DNA of 64,000 nucleotides from Corydoras sp. C115 (Eukaryota > Chordata > Actinopteri > Siluriformes > Callichthyidae). The notes below the pieces were generated by a model, which saw only the letters and a program-made list of their open reading frames with translations, did no database searches and was not told where the DNA came from. The DNA lies in contig JAFMOC010000059.1 of the NCBI GenBank assembly GCA_019802505.1, positions 1,082,001-1,146,000 on the forward strand, in the 5' to 3' direction. The position numbers were made by a program, and so were the translations under genes. Of this stretch, positions 45,641-56,667 are shown in pieces. Positions within the stretch are counted from its first letter, which is position 1; each line of letters starts with the position of its first letter.

Positions 45641-45956
45641 CCATTATCTCCTGCTTTATCCGCTAGTAAGGTCACGGGGGTGTTCCCCATGCCCATCCAG
45701 GGGAGAACGTTTCGGGCGCTTGGCAGATCCATTGCTGGGCTCACACTCACACACACAGACACACTCTATATGGGGCAATTTGGAGAATTCAATTGACTTG
45801 ATTGATGTTTTTGGACTGTGGGAGGAAACCGGAGAACCCAGAGGAAACCCACGCGGACACGGGGAGAACATGGAAACTCCACCCAGATTGGGATTCGAAC
45901 CGGGAATCCCTAGTGCTGAGAAGCAAACGTGCTAACCACTAAGCCCCCGTGCCGCC
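45641..45956 (-). repeat. SINE, near complete, minus orientation
   Basis: The head complement 'actaagcccccgtgccgcc' ends at 45956 and the tail is replaced by a T run. The 'acacccaggacagggcgcc' block is missing, leaving 'ggcagatcc|attgctggg'. Confidence 0.9.
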
Positions 45957-46744
45957 ATGTGTATATAAATCTGTTGTAAAACGTTGGAGAACCCTGGAGT
46001 TACTTACTTACAATTAAATAATTATAATGTTTTTAATCGTGATTAATAATCTTAACTATTAATCATCCCATCCCTAGTTTACAGTCCTTGCCAATGTTCC
46101 CAAAGTGTGATGTAAGAGTGCTATAAGAATAACAGTGTACTCTGGCCATGCTTTAAATCAATTTTTTTGTTTGTATTTGTCCTTAAGTTGTAAACAAGTT
46201 TTGGTAAAGCAGGACCTGAGAGTGCTAAAACGCAGGTGATCTTTCTCTGCAGTGATTAAAACGACGCCTCAGGACGGAATCCTCGTGGGAATCCATGAAG
46301 CATAGGTAATAGCACATGCCAGCGGAGTGCTTCCCCCTGACTGCTCGTCCCAGCCTTCGTCAAGCAGGCTTTCCTACAGCGCCCTCCAGGCTACAGTCAT
46401 TTTCGTCTTGTTTCGTTCGGGTGCAGGACACTCATCTATCCATCTCTCGTACACTATTACACGGCTCATCAGGGGTCTTTTCCTTTCTACTTCTAATTAT
46501 CTTGTGATCTCATGCTCTGTAGTGGATGCATGCTGAGAATCACTTAACACAGACTGAATGATTTGGTTGCTGGAGTGCCGTATATGCTTTTTCGCTTGGG
46601 CATTAAAAAAAAAAAAAGGCTTGTCTAAAATATGGCTGCTCATCAGTCCCTGTTTGAGAAAACCTAAAACTGCATTAGGTACTATGGATCGAAGTGATTC
46701 TCTCTTTCACCGACGTGCAGTTGATACGGCAGTCTATTGTAATT
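45957..46744. other. Unique DNA
   Basis: Positions 46310-46520 are GC-richer and repeat-free with two overlapping frames of 63-69 codons, neither recognisable. An A run lies at 46604-46617. Confidence 0.4.
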
Positions 46745-46793
46745 CTTACTTCACTTTACATTAAAGTTAGCAGATGCTTTTATCAAAAGCGAC
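46745..46793. repeat. Second tRNA-like repeat, distal part
   Basis: 'gttagcagatgcttttatca' and 'aaagcgactt' match 'tttagcagaagctcttatcc' at 56690-56712. The rest of this repeat resumes at 47062 after a SINE insertion. Confidence 0.6.
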
Positions 46794-47058
46794 TTGGCGG
46801 CAAGGTGGTGTAGTGGTTAACACGTCTGCCCATCAGCGTTTGGGATACAGGCTCGAATAACGATCCGGGTGGAGTTTCCATGTTCTCCACGGTTTTCTCT
46901 GGTTTCCTCCTAGGCTGCTCTAAATTGCTCCTATATAGTATGTATGTGTTTGTGTGAGGGAGTATGTAGGCACCAATTGATTGGCACCCTGTTTGCTCTC
47001 CCCTGGATGGGCATTTAAAGCCCCCCCGTGACCATAGTAAAAGATAATGAGATAAGAT
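46794..47058 (+). repeat. SINE inserted in the tRNA-like repeat
   Basis: The head is 'gcggcaaggtggtgtagtgg'. The middle is shortened ('ggtttcctcctaggctgctc') and the 'gggtgtatctgcccag' block is deleted. The tail 'gataatgagataagatgaaa' is GAGAT-like. Confidence 0.85.
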
Positions 47059-47061
47059 GAA

Positions 47062-47245
47062 ACAAGTATCCCAACTTGATGAGGTCAGAACCCAGAGTTG
47101 GCCATACAGCATCCCTGGAGCAATGAGGGTTAAGGGTCTTGCTCAAGGACCCATATTGGTAACTTCAGTGGACCTGGGATTTCAACCCACAACCTTTAGT
47201 TTGACAGCTCAACAGCCTAACCACTGAGCTACCACTTGCACATTT
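47062..47245 (-). repeat. Second tRNA-like dispersed repeat
   Basis: Minus-strand reading gives 'gtggtagctcagtggttagg' and 'gtgggttgaaatccc', which are A- and B-box-like. 'gagcaagacccttaaccctc' follows. It is the best copy of this family and looks like a second, older SINE lineage. Confidence 0.65.
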
Positions 47246-47733
47246 TTAATTGACATATTTCATTTGTAATTATACGTACAGAAATTGATGAATGAGAAGT
47301 TAGACTGTCACTGAAACGCTTTCTGTTTCCAACATTAAACTTTAAGGAATTACTCAGGAGATACCTTTTAAATGATTTCCACTTCTAGCGAAGCGAAACA
47401 GACATGATGCATTAAACCATTCCCTCCGAAAATTTGCTTCTGACACTTGTATTCACTATGATACATTAAGCTGGGCTCTGGTTCCCCCACCACAAATACA
47501 ATGTGTTTTAATTAACACACAGAGACTTTGGCCATTATCTCTGAATGCAGAGCTCATGACGCTGATGAGCCTGAAGTTGGATCCATTAGTGTCTGTAATA
47601 GAGCCTGAAAGGTAGCAGTGAAGTGTAGCAATGGTGTTTTCAAAATCGTAAAAGCTGTTGCTTCTCTCGGCTCAGAGGGTATAAAGGATAGAAAACCATA
47701 GATGTGCCATTCAGTCTTTATCTATTAACAAGA

Positions 47734-47735
<2 letters not shown>
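47246..47735. other. Unique DNA
   Basis: Nothing is recognised. Confidence 0.45.

Positions 47736-47811
<76 letters not shown>
47736..47811. repeat. (TA)n microsatellite
   Basis: About 75 bases of TA with a single TTT interruption near its end. Confidence 0.95.
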
Positions 47812-47812
<1 letters not shown>

Positions 47813-48083
47813 CATCCTATCTTCTGCATTATCCTCTATTAGGGTCGCGGGGGGGTTCCCCATACCCATCCAGGGGAGAACGTTTCGGGCGCTGGGACGA
47901 TATACCCAGGACAGGGCGCCAATCCATTGCTGGGCACACACTCACTCAAACAGACACACTCTATATGGGGTAATTTTGAGAAGTCAAATGACCGTGATCC
48001 ATGTTTTTGGACTGTGGGAGGAAACCGGAGAACCCGGAGAAAACCCACACAGATACGGGGAGAACAAGGAAACTCCATCCAGT
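47812..48083 (-). repeat. SINE, 5'-truncated, abutting (TA)n
   Basis: It runs from 'ttcatcctatcttctgcatt' to 'ggaaactccatccag', just short of the B box. High similarity to the reference copy suggests it is young. Confidence 0.88.
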
Positions 48084-48828
48084 TAAAGGATATAACAGAC
48101 CAAGCCATATGAGATAAAGTTTAATTAAACTACTATTAATAAAACATTGCAACTATTATAGGAAATGATCCTCCTTTACTATATATGAGGTGTAAGCAAT
48201 ACCGCACATCCCCCTTAGAGGGCACGTACTCCTACAAACAAGAGCATGCCTCTGGTCAAACATGTGTTCTGCATATAAACAAAAGTCAAGTAAAATAATA
48301 GGACGCCCGCCACCAAACTGACTTCACTCAGGCTGGTTCTGACTCTTCTGACATCGACCAAATATACCTTGGCGACAAGCTGTTTCACCTGCTAGGAAGG
48401 CTGAAGCGACAGTGACTGACTATGCACTCACCTCTGGCTCACAGTTAGTGAGTCTCAGTGGCTTAAAATGCACTCTTCCTTTCACAGAAGGTGGTCAGCC
48501 ATTAGCAGATGCACTCTGTTTCGGCCTACTGCGGTCAGAACCAACAGGGCCATCTGTTAGAGCATGCGGTGGGGCTTGCAGTGCTCCAGGTGCACTTTCA
48601 CGTTCGTGAGTAATAACCCAGCACTGAGCAGTCAATGATATCTGCTTGGTGATTTATAAATGACTGTGTCAAAGGATACCTGCACATGTGCCAGTACGTT
48701 ATGATACAGAAATTATTTGATTATGTAAGAAAGTATTTTGCAATTTGTAAAATAATTTGTATTTTGCAAAATGAAAATCAAATCACAAAGGAAATGCTCA
48801 AATGTATTGATAAATGTATCTTTTATTC
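48084..48828. other. Unique DNA
   Basis: Frame 48412-48609 is GC-richer than its surroundings but unrecognised. Confidence 0.4.
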
Positions 48829-49163
48829 ATTTATTCATCATCTTCCGCTTAATCCTGTACTTGGGTTGCTTTGGAGGGGGCGGTTCCCTATGCCCATCCA
48901 GGGGAGAACGTTTCGGGGATCCAGAACAGGCTGCCGATCTATCGCTGGGCACACTCACTCACACAGACACACAAACACGCTCTATATGGTACAATGTAGA
49001 GCATTCAATTTACCTTAAACCCATGTTTTTGCACTTTGCACTGAGGGAGGAAACCCTGAGGAGACCCACCTGGACACGGGGTGAACATGAAAACTTAGAT
49101 TCGAACCTGGATCCCCAGTGCTGAGAGGCGAACATGCCTAACACTAAGCCATTGTGTCGCCCC
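48829..49163 (-). repeat. SINE, minus orientation
   Basis: This is a complete but decayed copy, from (CATT)n-type tail complement to 'cactaagccattgtgtcgcc'. The 'cgctgggcagatacaccc' segment is shortened to 'ggggatcc'. Confidence 0.87.
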
Positions 49164-49900
49164 TAAGAAATTTAATTCAACACAAATTTTTAATTGCATT
49201 AAATGTGCCTTAATTGCACAAGTACAGTTTATATACTAACAAAAAGTTGAGATTAACAATTTGTTTGTCCAAAATAGAAACTGATGCACAACACTAAGAC
49301 CTTAAGCCACGAAGAAATGGTATTGCTTGTCAGTACTTTAGAATTCATGGACACGTTGCTGCACATTTCTGTCAGGTTAACAATTACAAGTGACAATTTT
49401 TCTTCCAAATGAGTTCCATGAGGTCTTTCCACAGGGCTCTAGACTGTGGCCATTTTTCAGAGTCTGAAAGTAAGGATTTCACATGGCTGTCTTTGTGCCA
49501 GTGTATGATTATCATTGAGCAAGATTCTCACCCTCTGCACCTGATTTAACTTCTATTATGTACATAATGCAAACTAAAGACTCGAATAATTCAGATGTAG
49601 AAATACATCAATTAAAAGTGGTGTCCAAACAGCAGAATGAGATCACGGAGAAACGGAAAACGGAAACCGAGTCTTTAATAACCAGCACTGAACAAACGAA
49701 CAAGCACAAGGTCATTAGAATTCATGGTAGGATGGAGTCATGCCACTGAATGACTTACGTAGTTGCGGCTAAACCTTGGGTGACTTGAGTGAACTCACAT
49801 CAACTTAACACTAACACTGCTGCTAATCGCCAAACATCACCGATGTTTGTTTCCAGACCAACAACACGCTGTTAAAAAATAATGTGCATCACTGTAAACT
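49164..49900. other. Unique AT-rich DNA
   Basis: No gene is seen. A 63-codon lysine/glutamate-rich frame at 49558-49749 is unsupported. Confidence 0.4.
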
Positions 49901-50047
49901 TATGTCAAAGGTTTGGACACACCTCCTCCATGCAACAGTCTGTAATTGTAAAACTAACAAGTCCAAAACTAACAAGTATACGGCAAGTGGAAAAAATAGA
50001 CAATGGAGCAAAAAGGAGGTGTGTCCAAACTTTTGATTGATATTGTA
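49901..50047 (+). mobile_element. Foldback element reduced to its two ends
   Basis: 'aaaggtttggacacacctcc' and 'ggtgtgtccaaacttttgat' are inverted ends. Between them only 'cagtctgtaattgtaaaact' and 'acaatggagcaaaaaggag' remain, so the inner 400 bases are deleted. 'aactaacaagt' is duplicated. Confidence 0.7.
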
Positions 50048-50811
50048 CATTTCGGTCCAATAACCTTTTTAAGACTAAAAAATTGCCTCAGTCGGTCCAA
50101 CAGCGGCATACCTGCATGGATTTCATTAAAACATTTTTTGGCTTTCCTCCAACAGTCCAAAATCATGCCAATGAGTAAATAAGGGATAAATGACCATATG
50201 TCTGTAGCCTCTTTCATCCTGAAATATCCAATGATACTGTCCAGACTCTCATATTCTACCCTTATTTCTGACTGTGTGAAAAATTGGTAAAACCCCCAGA
50301 TTTCTGACCAAGAGCCAGATTGTCCGTGGTCGAGAATAACAAAATGCTTCCAAATTAGCCTCTGGCACATAATGCCTTAAAGCAGCAGAGTGATAGCTGC
50401 ACAAAAACCCTGAAAATCTCACCAGCTTCAAATCTGTTAAGGAACAAACCCCTACTAGGGCATTCTTTGATTGGCATTCATAGAGAACACTGGAATAAAA
50501 CAACAACAGAACAATGAGTTACGGAGGTGAGGGTCAGAGTCGGTTAATGACAGGAATAATAAAAAGATTTCCTTGGCAGGGATTCATGACATGACTTTAC
50601 CTGGTCAATATCCATTATTCATAGTTCTATTGTACGGACTCTGATTTCTGCACAGCATGTAGAGAACAAATAGAACATATGCGTAGAAGGCACATAGCAT
50701 ACTAAAAATTATTTTTTTTAAGTTTAAATATGTAGCTTTATTTAATTATTAAAAAATAAAGATAAGTTTTATCCTGGACTTGCAGTACAATCTTCTGCAT
50801 TCTGTATAAGG
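50048..50811. other. Unique DNA with a SINE scrap
   Basis: 50135-50170 ('tttcctccaacagtccaaaa') is a SINE core scrap. A 133-codon minus frame (49969-50370) starts upstream in unique DNA but ends in the foldback element and has no recognised domain. Confidence 0.4.
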
Positions 50812-50932
50812 GCCTGGTAGCTCGGTGGTTAGGGTGTTGGGCTATCATTCATAAAACCTACAGGGACATGGAGAGAACATGGAAACTCTGAGAGGCAGAC
50901 TTAGTGACCATTACACCACTGCACCACGCTGT
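50812..50932. repeat. Junction of tRNA-like repeat head and SINE scraps
   Basis: 'ggtagctcggtggttagggt' is the plus-strand head of the second tRNA-like repeat. From 50862 'cagggacatggagagaacat' and 'taccactgcaccac'-like sequence are minus-strand SINE head pieces. The two families are joined with no spacer. Confidence 0.5.
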
Positions 50933-50965
50933 ATTCAAGTCATGAAGCCACCCAACTTGACATCA

Positions 50966-51269
50966 TCTATCCATCCATTATCTTCAGCTTCAACATATAC
51001 TAGGTTTGCAGGGGGAACTGCCCATCCAGGGGAGAAAGTTTTGGGCGCTAGGCAGATACAGCCATGCCAGAGGGCCAATCTATCACTGGGAGCACACTCA
51101 CACACAATTTAGATGAGGGCAATTTACCCTGAGTCCATGTTTTTGGACTGTGGGAGAAAATCGAAACCCATGCAGACACAAGGAGAACATCACCAGCCAG
51201 ATTGTAATTCGAACCTGGATCCCCAGAGGCAACAGGTGGATGTGCTAACCACTAAACCACCATGCTGCC
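50966..51269 (-). repeat. SINE, minus orientation
   Basis: Tail complement (CCAT)n to 'ctaaccactaaaccaccatg'. The 'ccccatg' before 'cccatccaggggag' is deleted. Confidence 0.86.
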
Positions 51270-51469
51270 CCTTATACAGTCACCCAAATGTACATCCTCT
51301 TCATAAAACCTTAACCTGTATACCTATATATACAGTAGATGTTATACATGCTGTATATTATGCACTTACTGTTCATTTACACTTTGCTATTTCGTTGCTG
51401 TGTAACTATTTTATGTCCAATGACAGTCAAATAAAATAAAATAAATAAATAAAAAATTAGTGGTTATAT
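51270..51469 (+). repeat. Possible retroelement 3' end
   Basis: 'gctatttcgttgctgtgtaa' and 'gtccaatgacagtcaaataa' followed by (AAAT)n resemble the polyadenylated 3' ends of fish non-LTR elements or processed transcripts. No coding remains are present. Confidence 0.35.
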
Positions 51470-51498
51470 TATATATATATATATCCCCATCTGGGTGG

Positions 51499-51549
<51 letters not shown>
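51470..51549. repeat. (TA)n with an embedded SINE scrap
   Basis: TA runs at 51470-51484 and 51503-51549 enclose 'ccccatctgggtggagttta', 18 bases of which are the SINE segment next to the B box. Confidence 0.85.
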
Positions 51550-51551
<2 letters not shown>

Positions 51552-51816
51552 TAATTGAAATCTCATTTAAGTCTGAATATTGAAGCCTTTTAAAACATAT
51601 TATTAAAAAATAACACATCAGGAGGCGCATTACGCCCCTCCCTACATCTTAAACCTCATCACATACTCATTTTCTTTCGAGCAGTCCAGACTCAAAACAG
51701 TGCTGTGCAATAATATGCTTAATACCCCGATCCCCCACAAAGATGGCATCAGTAAGAGGTTTGCCCATTATAATCAGTCAGCCTCATCGTGTCACAGTGG
51801 ATCAATATTAATTTCC

Positions 51817-52185
51817 TCACTGCTCCAACAGGTAAAACGAAATGGTGTGTGGGTGAGAAATGGGCTCCAGTTTCTTCACACCGAACCGAAGCCCGTTTTC
51901 GTCGAAGCACTTTGCAAATTGCTGCTCTGACTCAAGACTGGCACCGAATTCCTGCCCTTTCTTCGCTACCCCCACAATCAAGGTGATGATGAAAGCACAG
52001 GCCGCCCAAAACAGACCTTGCTGGATGCAGTACGTCTGAGAGGTCTGCCCCGCGGGCACACGTCCCGCTGGCACATTAAGCATGCTAGAGGATGTGGATG
52101 AAAGAGAACGAAAGGGAGGAGGGTTAGGCACAAGCGAGGAGGGACTGCTAACAGAGAGGCTTTCTCTTTCTGAGGAGGGTGGCAT
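51817..52185 (-). CDS. Candidate membrane-protein ORF, unidentified
   Basis: This 122-codon frame lies in a GC-richer, repeat-free block. Residues 4-34 are serine/proline-rich. Residues 57-73, 'GLFWAACAFIITLIVGV', would make a membrane segment, followed by a KK stop-transfer pair. The C-terminal part is charged ('QQFAKCFDENGLRFGVKKLE'). I chose the ATG at 52185 because the frame continues only briefly above it. It sits in no recognised gene, and a second minus-strand frame (51978-52214) overlaps it. I do not recognise the protein. It may be a first or single exon, or chance in a conserved non-coding block. Confidence 0.25.
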   Translation of the reverse strand: MPPSSERESLSVSSPSSLVPNPPPFRSLSSTSSSMLNVPAGRVPAGQTSQTYCIQQGLFWAACAFIITLIVGVAKKGQEFGASLESEQQFAKCFDENGLRFGVKKLEPISHPHTISFYLLEQ

Positions 52186-52215
52186 TTCCCCAGAGCAATT
52201 TCACTAAAGATCACA

Positions 52216-52491
52216 GGCTGATAACACCTGGAGATATTAAATGATTCTGCTCACCAAACACTGCAGCGATATAGACTTCTAAGATTCTCAAAGCTCACCA
52301 TCGCACTTTGATGAAATTCAGAGCTTAATTGCACTTGAATACATTTTCATTGCCATTAGGTCGACGCTGGCGCCGTATCCAGCACGCTGGACCTCTACTA
52401 ATCTTTGAATCCAAGAACATTCAAAGTTTCACAGCAGCAATAAAACCTCCTGGTCTTTTCCTGCAGCGTATTAATATTCAGATTATAACAA
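52216..52491. other. Unique DNA
   Basis: No feature is recognised. Confidence 0.45.
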
Positions 52492-52690
52492 CAGGGCGGC
52501 GCAGTGGCCAGCTCGTCTGCCTCTCAGCACTGGGTATCTATGTTTGAATCCTGATCTAGGTGCAGTTCTCCTCGTGTTTGTATGCTGTTTTTCTAGGTCC
52601 TCTGGTTTTCTCCCACAGTCCAAAAATGTGGATTTAAGGTGAATAAGATGCTTTAAATGTCCCCTGTTGAAATAACCCCTATATAATGTG
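52492..52690 (+). repeat. SINE head part, interrupted
   Basis: 'gggcggcgcagtggccagct' (head) and 'gtttgaatcctgatc' (B box) lead through the core to 'aacccctatataatgtg'. The rest resumes at about 52890. Confidence 0.82.
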
Positions 52691-52888
52691 ATAAAGTGAT
52701 CTGTTTTGGTTACAGTACCTACATACAGAGGAGTTTGTTCTCCACATTTAACCCATCCGTGCAGGGGAACACACACAATCACAAACAAACACACACACAA
52801 TGTTGAAGTGAGCATATGGTGGCCGAGACGTAATTGGGATTAGATGGCAGCTCCTTATCCACAAGCCTACGACTGCCCCTATTGTGAA
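52691..52888. repeat. Insert within a SINE
   Basis: About 195 bases separate the two SINE parts. 'ctccacatttaacccatcc' occurs inverted at 18768-18786 ('gggttaaatgtggagg'), and a CA-rich stretch follows. It is probably a fragment of another dispersed element. No duplication is obvious. Confidence 0.5.
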
Positions 52889-53045
52889 TGTGTGATGTGT
52901 GTGAATGTGTTCCCAGCGATCAACTAGCGCCCTGTTCTGGGTATATCTGCCCAGCGACCGAAATGTTCTCCCCTGGATTGTCATGGAGACCCTCCATGCA
53001 CGTAGTTCCCAGTATTGGATTAAGTGGAATACTGAGATGAGATGA
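52889..53045 (+). repeat. SINE tail part after the insert
   Basis: 'gtgttcccagcgatcaacta', 'gttctcccctggatt' and 'gatgagatgat' complete the SINE begun at 52492. The tail is of the GAGAT type. Confidence 0.8.
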
Positions 53046-53270
53046 TTTAACAATAACCTGTGCTTATTTCCTATATCCTATTTCTATTCCATTCTATTTA
53101 ATTCCATTCTTTTTTAGAGATTTAAATTTTATTCGATTTTTTGATTCTTGTAAATATTGCCATTTGCACAGTAGTGGATACCTGCACCTTAGCTTTTGAC
53201 TCACCTGCACACCTGTACCAGGTGATGTGATAATAAAAATCCTTGAGTCCTTGAATCCTTAGGAAATGAG
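53046..53270 (+). repeat. Possible retroelement 3' end
   Basis: 'ttgcacagtagtggatacc', 'cacctgcacacctgtacca' and 'gtgataataaaaatccttg' resemble LINE 3' ends with a terminal short repeat ('agtccttgaatcctt'). The clade is unclear. Confidence 0.35.
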
Positions 53271-53638
53271 ATAATCACTGCAGTCAGATGTGTAGACATG
53301 CTTAATAAGTGAAGCTAGATTTTCTGGTGATGTTAGAGAAATGAAACCTACAGTTTTCTGGATGGCTGCTGCCACAAACTGCCCTCAATATTCAAACCCA
53401 CAGTAGGTGTGAAGAAGAATGAAGGCGTAAGTGCCGAACACCAGCTGGTGTTAGAAATCAAATGCACAAAAATGTGTATTATAATCTAAAACGTCGCTTT
53501 GCAACATGCAGTTAAAAGAACTAGTAATACCACCAACGAACCTTAAGACATTTATATCGCACTGAAACTGAGACTTTGACATTTACATGTGAAAATGAAA
53601 TCTGCTCATACCGTCCTATAATTATTTAGCTAACTTTA
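53271..53638. other. Unique DNA
   Basis: No feature is recognised. Confidence 0.45.
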
Positions 53639-53890
53639 ACAACAATAAATGGTAACACTTTCCCTAAATCTGGTATTCATAATGCGTTAATAACACGTTT
53701 ATAAATCTTTATAAAGTATTTATAATGCTTTAAAATACTTGTCATCGACATTTGTTAATGGCCAAAGAGGTACATAACCACATTGAGGTAATGAACATAT
53801 CTACAATAACAAAGGCTTATCCCAAATGTTATAAACATTATGAATTCTTTATAAATGTACTTAAAATGCATTAAGAATACTGGATTGAAT
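53639..53890. mobile_element. AT-rich MITE-like repeat
   Basis: It starts 'ggtaacactttccctaaatc' and is built of 'tttataaatctttataaag', 'tataatgctttaaaat' and mirrored 'attatgaattctttataaat' phrases. A related piece is at 11640-11735. 'GGTAACACTTT' is a frequent start of fish AT-rich DNA elements. The far end is not clear. Confidence 0.4.
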
Positions 53891-54017
53891 TGGTGTTGAA
53901 ACAGTATGCACAATAATGTGAGGAATATGAATTAGGAAAATAACCAGAATCATAATGCAACCACCTAAGCTGCAAGGAAAGGTTCACAGCACTTCCAGCT
54001 TAGTAAAAAAGCAGGCG

Positions 54018-54129
<112 letters not shown>

Positions 54130-54312
54130 TTCATGCTTGTTAGCTGCTGCTTTTGCATGGCTATTATGGGAAAGGACTCTCCCTAGTGTCTCAGCAGGGT
54201 TGTTACAGCTGCTCGAGGTCCAGAATTTAAAATGTATTTTTCTGTACGATTACTCATAACTATTTGTAAAAAAAGATGTACATATTAGGAGAGATTTTGT
54301 TTTCATAAATTG

Positions 54313-54653
54313 TTCCATTCATCCATCGTCTTCTGCTTATTACAAAACTATGGTCAAGAAGGGAGTTTTGTTTCCCATGCCAATCCAGTAAAGAACGTTT
54401 TAAGCGCCGGGCAGATACACCCAGGACTGGGCGCCAATCTATCTCTAGGCACCCACACATTCACACAGACAAACACACACACACACACACACACTATAGA
54501 GGGGAAATTTAAAGCAGCCATTCACCTTGAAACCCATGTTTTTTGGACTGTGATAACCCACACGGACATGGGCATGAAAACCCCAAATCAGGACTCGAAC
54601 CTGGATCCTCAGAGCTGAAATGAATGTGCTAACCACTCGGGCACCGTTTTGCC
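54313..54653 (-). repeat. SINE, minus orientation, diverged
   Basis: It runs from 'attcatccatcgtcttctgc' to 'ctaaccactcgggcaccg'. The 'gggag/cgcggggg' block is diverged, the (CA)n linker is expanded to about 22 bases and the B box complement 'ggactcgaacctgg' is intact. It probably belongs to an older subfamily. Confidence 0.85.
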
Positions 54654-55063
54654 CTCATATTGTGTGTAAATGTAGCCATTGTGAAATGAAAAAGAAAAAG
54701 AAGAAGATCTGGTTGCTTAAAGAAACATGCAGTCTTGTGTCACCACTTACTAAAAAAAATAGCTGCGAGTGGATGCAGACAAAGACTGCATGCTTATCTG
54801 CTGTCCTGAGATCAGCCATTTTTAAATGTGTGTATTGTGATCATTATTATCCACATAACTCATAATAAACTATTTCCGTTCATAATAAACTAGCCTCTTA
54901 CACCTTCATCTCTAATTGCACTGTCATCTGTAGGTTGTCTGCCTTTGTGTACTGTGAACACAATGTGTCTATACTCATTGCTTCTCTGACAGATCCATAA
55001 TTAAGACATCTGTGCAGGAAGGAGGTCACAGACTGCAAATATACTCGCTTTATAAATCACATT

Positions 55064-55064
<1 letters not shown>
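54654..55064. other. Unique DNA
   Basis: No feature is recognised. An 81-codon frame from 54620 begins in the SINE. Confidence 0.4.

Positions 55065-55121
<57 letters not shown>
55065..55121. repeat. (CA)n microsatellite
   Basis: About 57 bases of pure CA. Confidence 0.95.
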
Positions 55122-55125
<4 letters not shown>

Positions 55126-55475
55126 ATGTAAATGCATTTCGTAAGCACCTTTATAACACAGTTATACCCACGTTCACTTAGTCATGCTTTATATAAACAC
55201 ATATTAAACACAGAAACTAATCCACTTCATGCTGTATTGTTTATATAATGTATTTTTCCGACTCAATATGTTACATCACTGTATAATACAAATTACATCA
55301 CAGTCAAAGGCTTAGGTTCAAATTAAATCAGCTTAGTTACATTATTGTAATATATATTAAATATGATATATGAAGCCTGGTAACTAACAAGTAGCTGATG
55401 TCTAGACAACATATAGAACATGACACGAAGTACACAACAACAAATCTAATTAATAAATAAGTTTATATATCGTGT
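55122..55475. other. Unique AT-rich DNA
   Basis: No feature is recognised. Confidence 0.45.
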
Positions 55476-55829
55476 GTCAGTTTGGACACAGCCTTTCGGC
55501 TACATTTATGGACTACAGTACATACTGTGTGTCCCCGTAACATACTGTGTGGTCAGGACACCAATAGTACCACCACAGAGCATGGAATAATTTGACTGGT
55601 GCATTATTCCTATCCCAGCAGTGTCACTGAGGTGGAATAATTAAACTACAGCAGCACTGCTGCACTAAAACCCCCTCACCACATCAGTGTCACTGCAGAA
55701 CTGACAATAAACAATCCACCACCCAAATGATACCTGTTCTGTGATGTTCCTGACCAATAGCGAACAGAGAACCAATAGGGGACTAACAAAAACAATGTGA
55801 ACAGATCGACTACAGTCTGTAATTGTTAC
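55476..55829 (+). mobile_element. Foldback element, right terminus lost
   Basis: 'gtcagtttggacacagcc' is the left end, and the left arm is shortened ('ggactacagtacatactgtg'). The centre 'gcagcactgctgcactaaaa' and right arm 'caccacccaaatgatacctg' are good. It stops at 'cagtctgtaattgttac'. Confidence 0.7.
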
Positions 55830-56667
55830 TGTAATTAAATATCTAATATTAAACATATTGTTAATGTAAATATCAGAGGAATTTGTAGTATTAAAGTGTT
55901 GTAGATAATTTAGTTTACGTTCCCAACATCCCGTGGGTTTTTATTGTTTCAATTAGGATTTTTTAAACTGATAATTACGTGAAAGTATTATTCATCGCTG
56001 TTTATTTCCTTTTTTTTCTCCTTTTTAGCTTCGTTTATTTTATTTCTTTTACATTCTTTTCTCAGTATGCATGCTGAAGTGTATGACCATGCATGTGATC
56101 TGTGGCTGGGAATCTAAATAAATGAAATCAATACAAAAATAAATTGAAGAAGAGAAAGACACAGATGCAATAAAAATAATAATATGTTCAGTAAATATTA
56201 TTTTTATATAGACCTTTTCTTGAATTGTATTTGATTTATTTATTATGGCAACGGCATTCGTCTGACTTTGACCAATTGAAAGCCTCAATACTGAAGAAGC
56301 AAACCCAGCATGACCTGCTGCGTTAAGACTGAAAGACTTTTTGTAGTATTTAAGAACCGAAAGGTATGAAGTAACTTAAGGTTCAGATTTTATTATTGTT
56401 TATAAGCAGCACATGTTGTGGGTAACAAGCTTCTTTTTTATAAAAACATCAATAAAACCAATTGGTTCGAGTAAGAGGAGATCTGCACATGTGTGCTTCA
56501 TTATTAGTTTACTGTTTAGTTTATTGGTTTAATTTTGGATGAAAAATTAAATGGTAGTTTTTTTTCTACTTTCTACTTTATGTTTATTGCAGAGTTTATG
56601 AAAACCATAAACCAGAATCACATTAAAATGTTATATATATTGGGCCTTTCTTTTTTAACGGCCTTGT
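55830..56667. other. Unique AT-rich DNA
   Basis: No feature is recognised. A 79-codon minus frame at 56049-56288 is isoleucine/serine-rich and unsupported. Confidence 0.45.

Noticed and set aside
52023..52286. Open frame 42023-42286 as LTR-encoded protein (same region as the nested LTR)
   Set aside because: The coordinates given here fall elsewhere only as a marker; the frame itself lies inside the LTR at 41882-42379, where coding is not expected and no gag or envelope motif is visible.
55065..55121. CRISPR-like or satellite array
   Set aside because: It is a pure dinucleotide run with no spacers. No array of repeats with unique spacers exists in the window.
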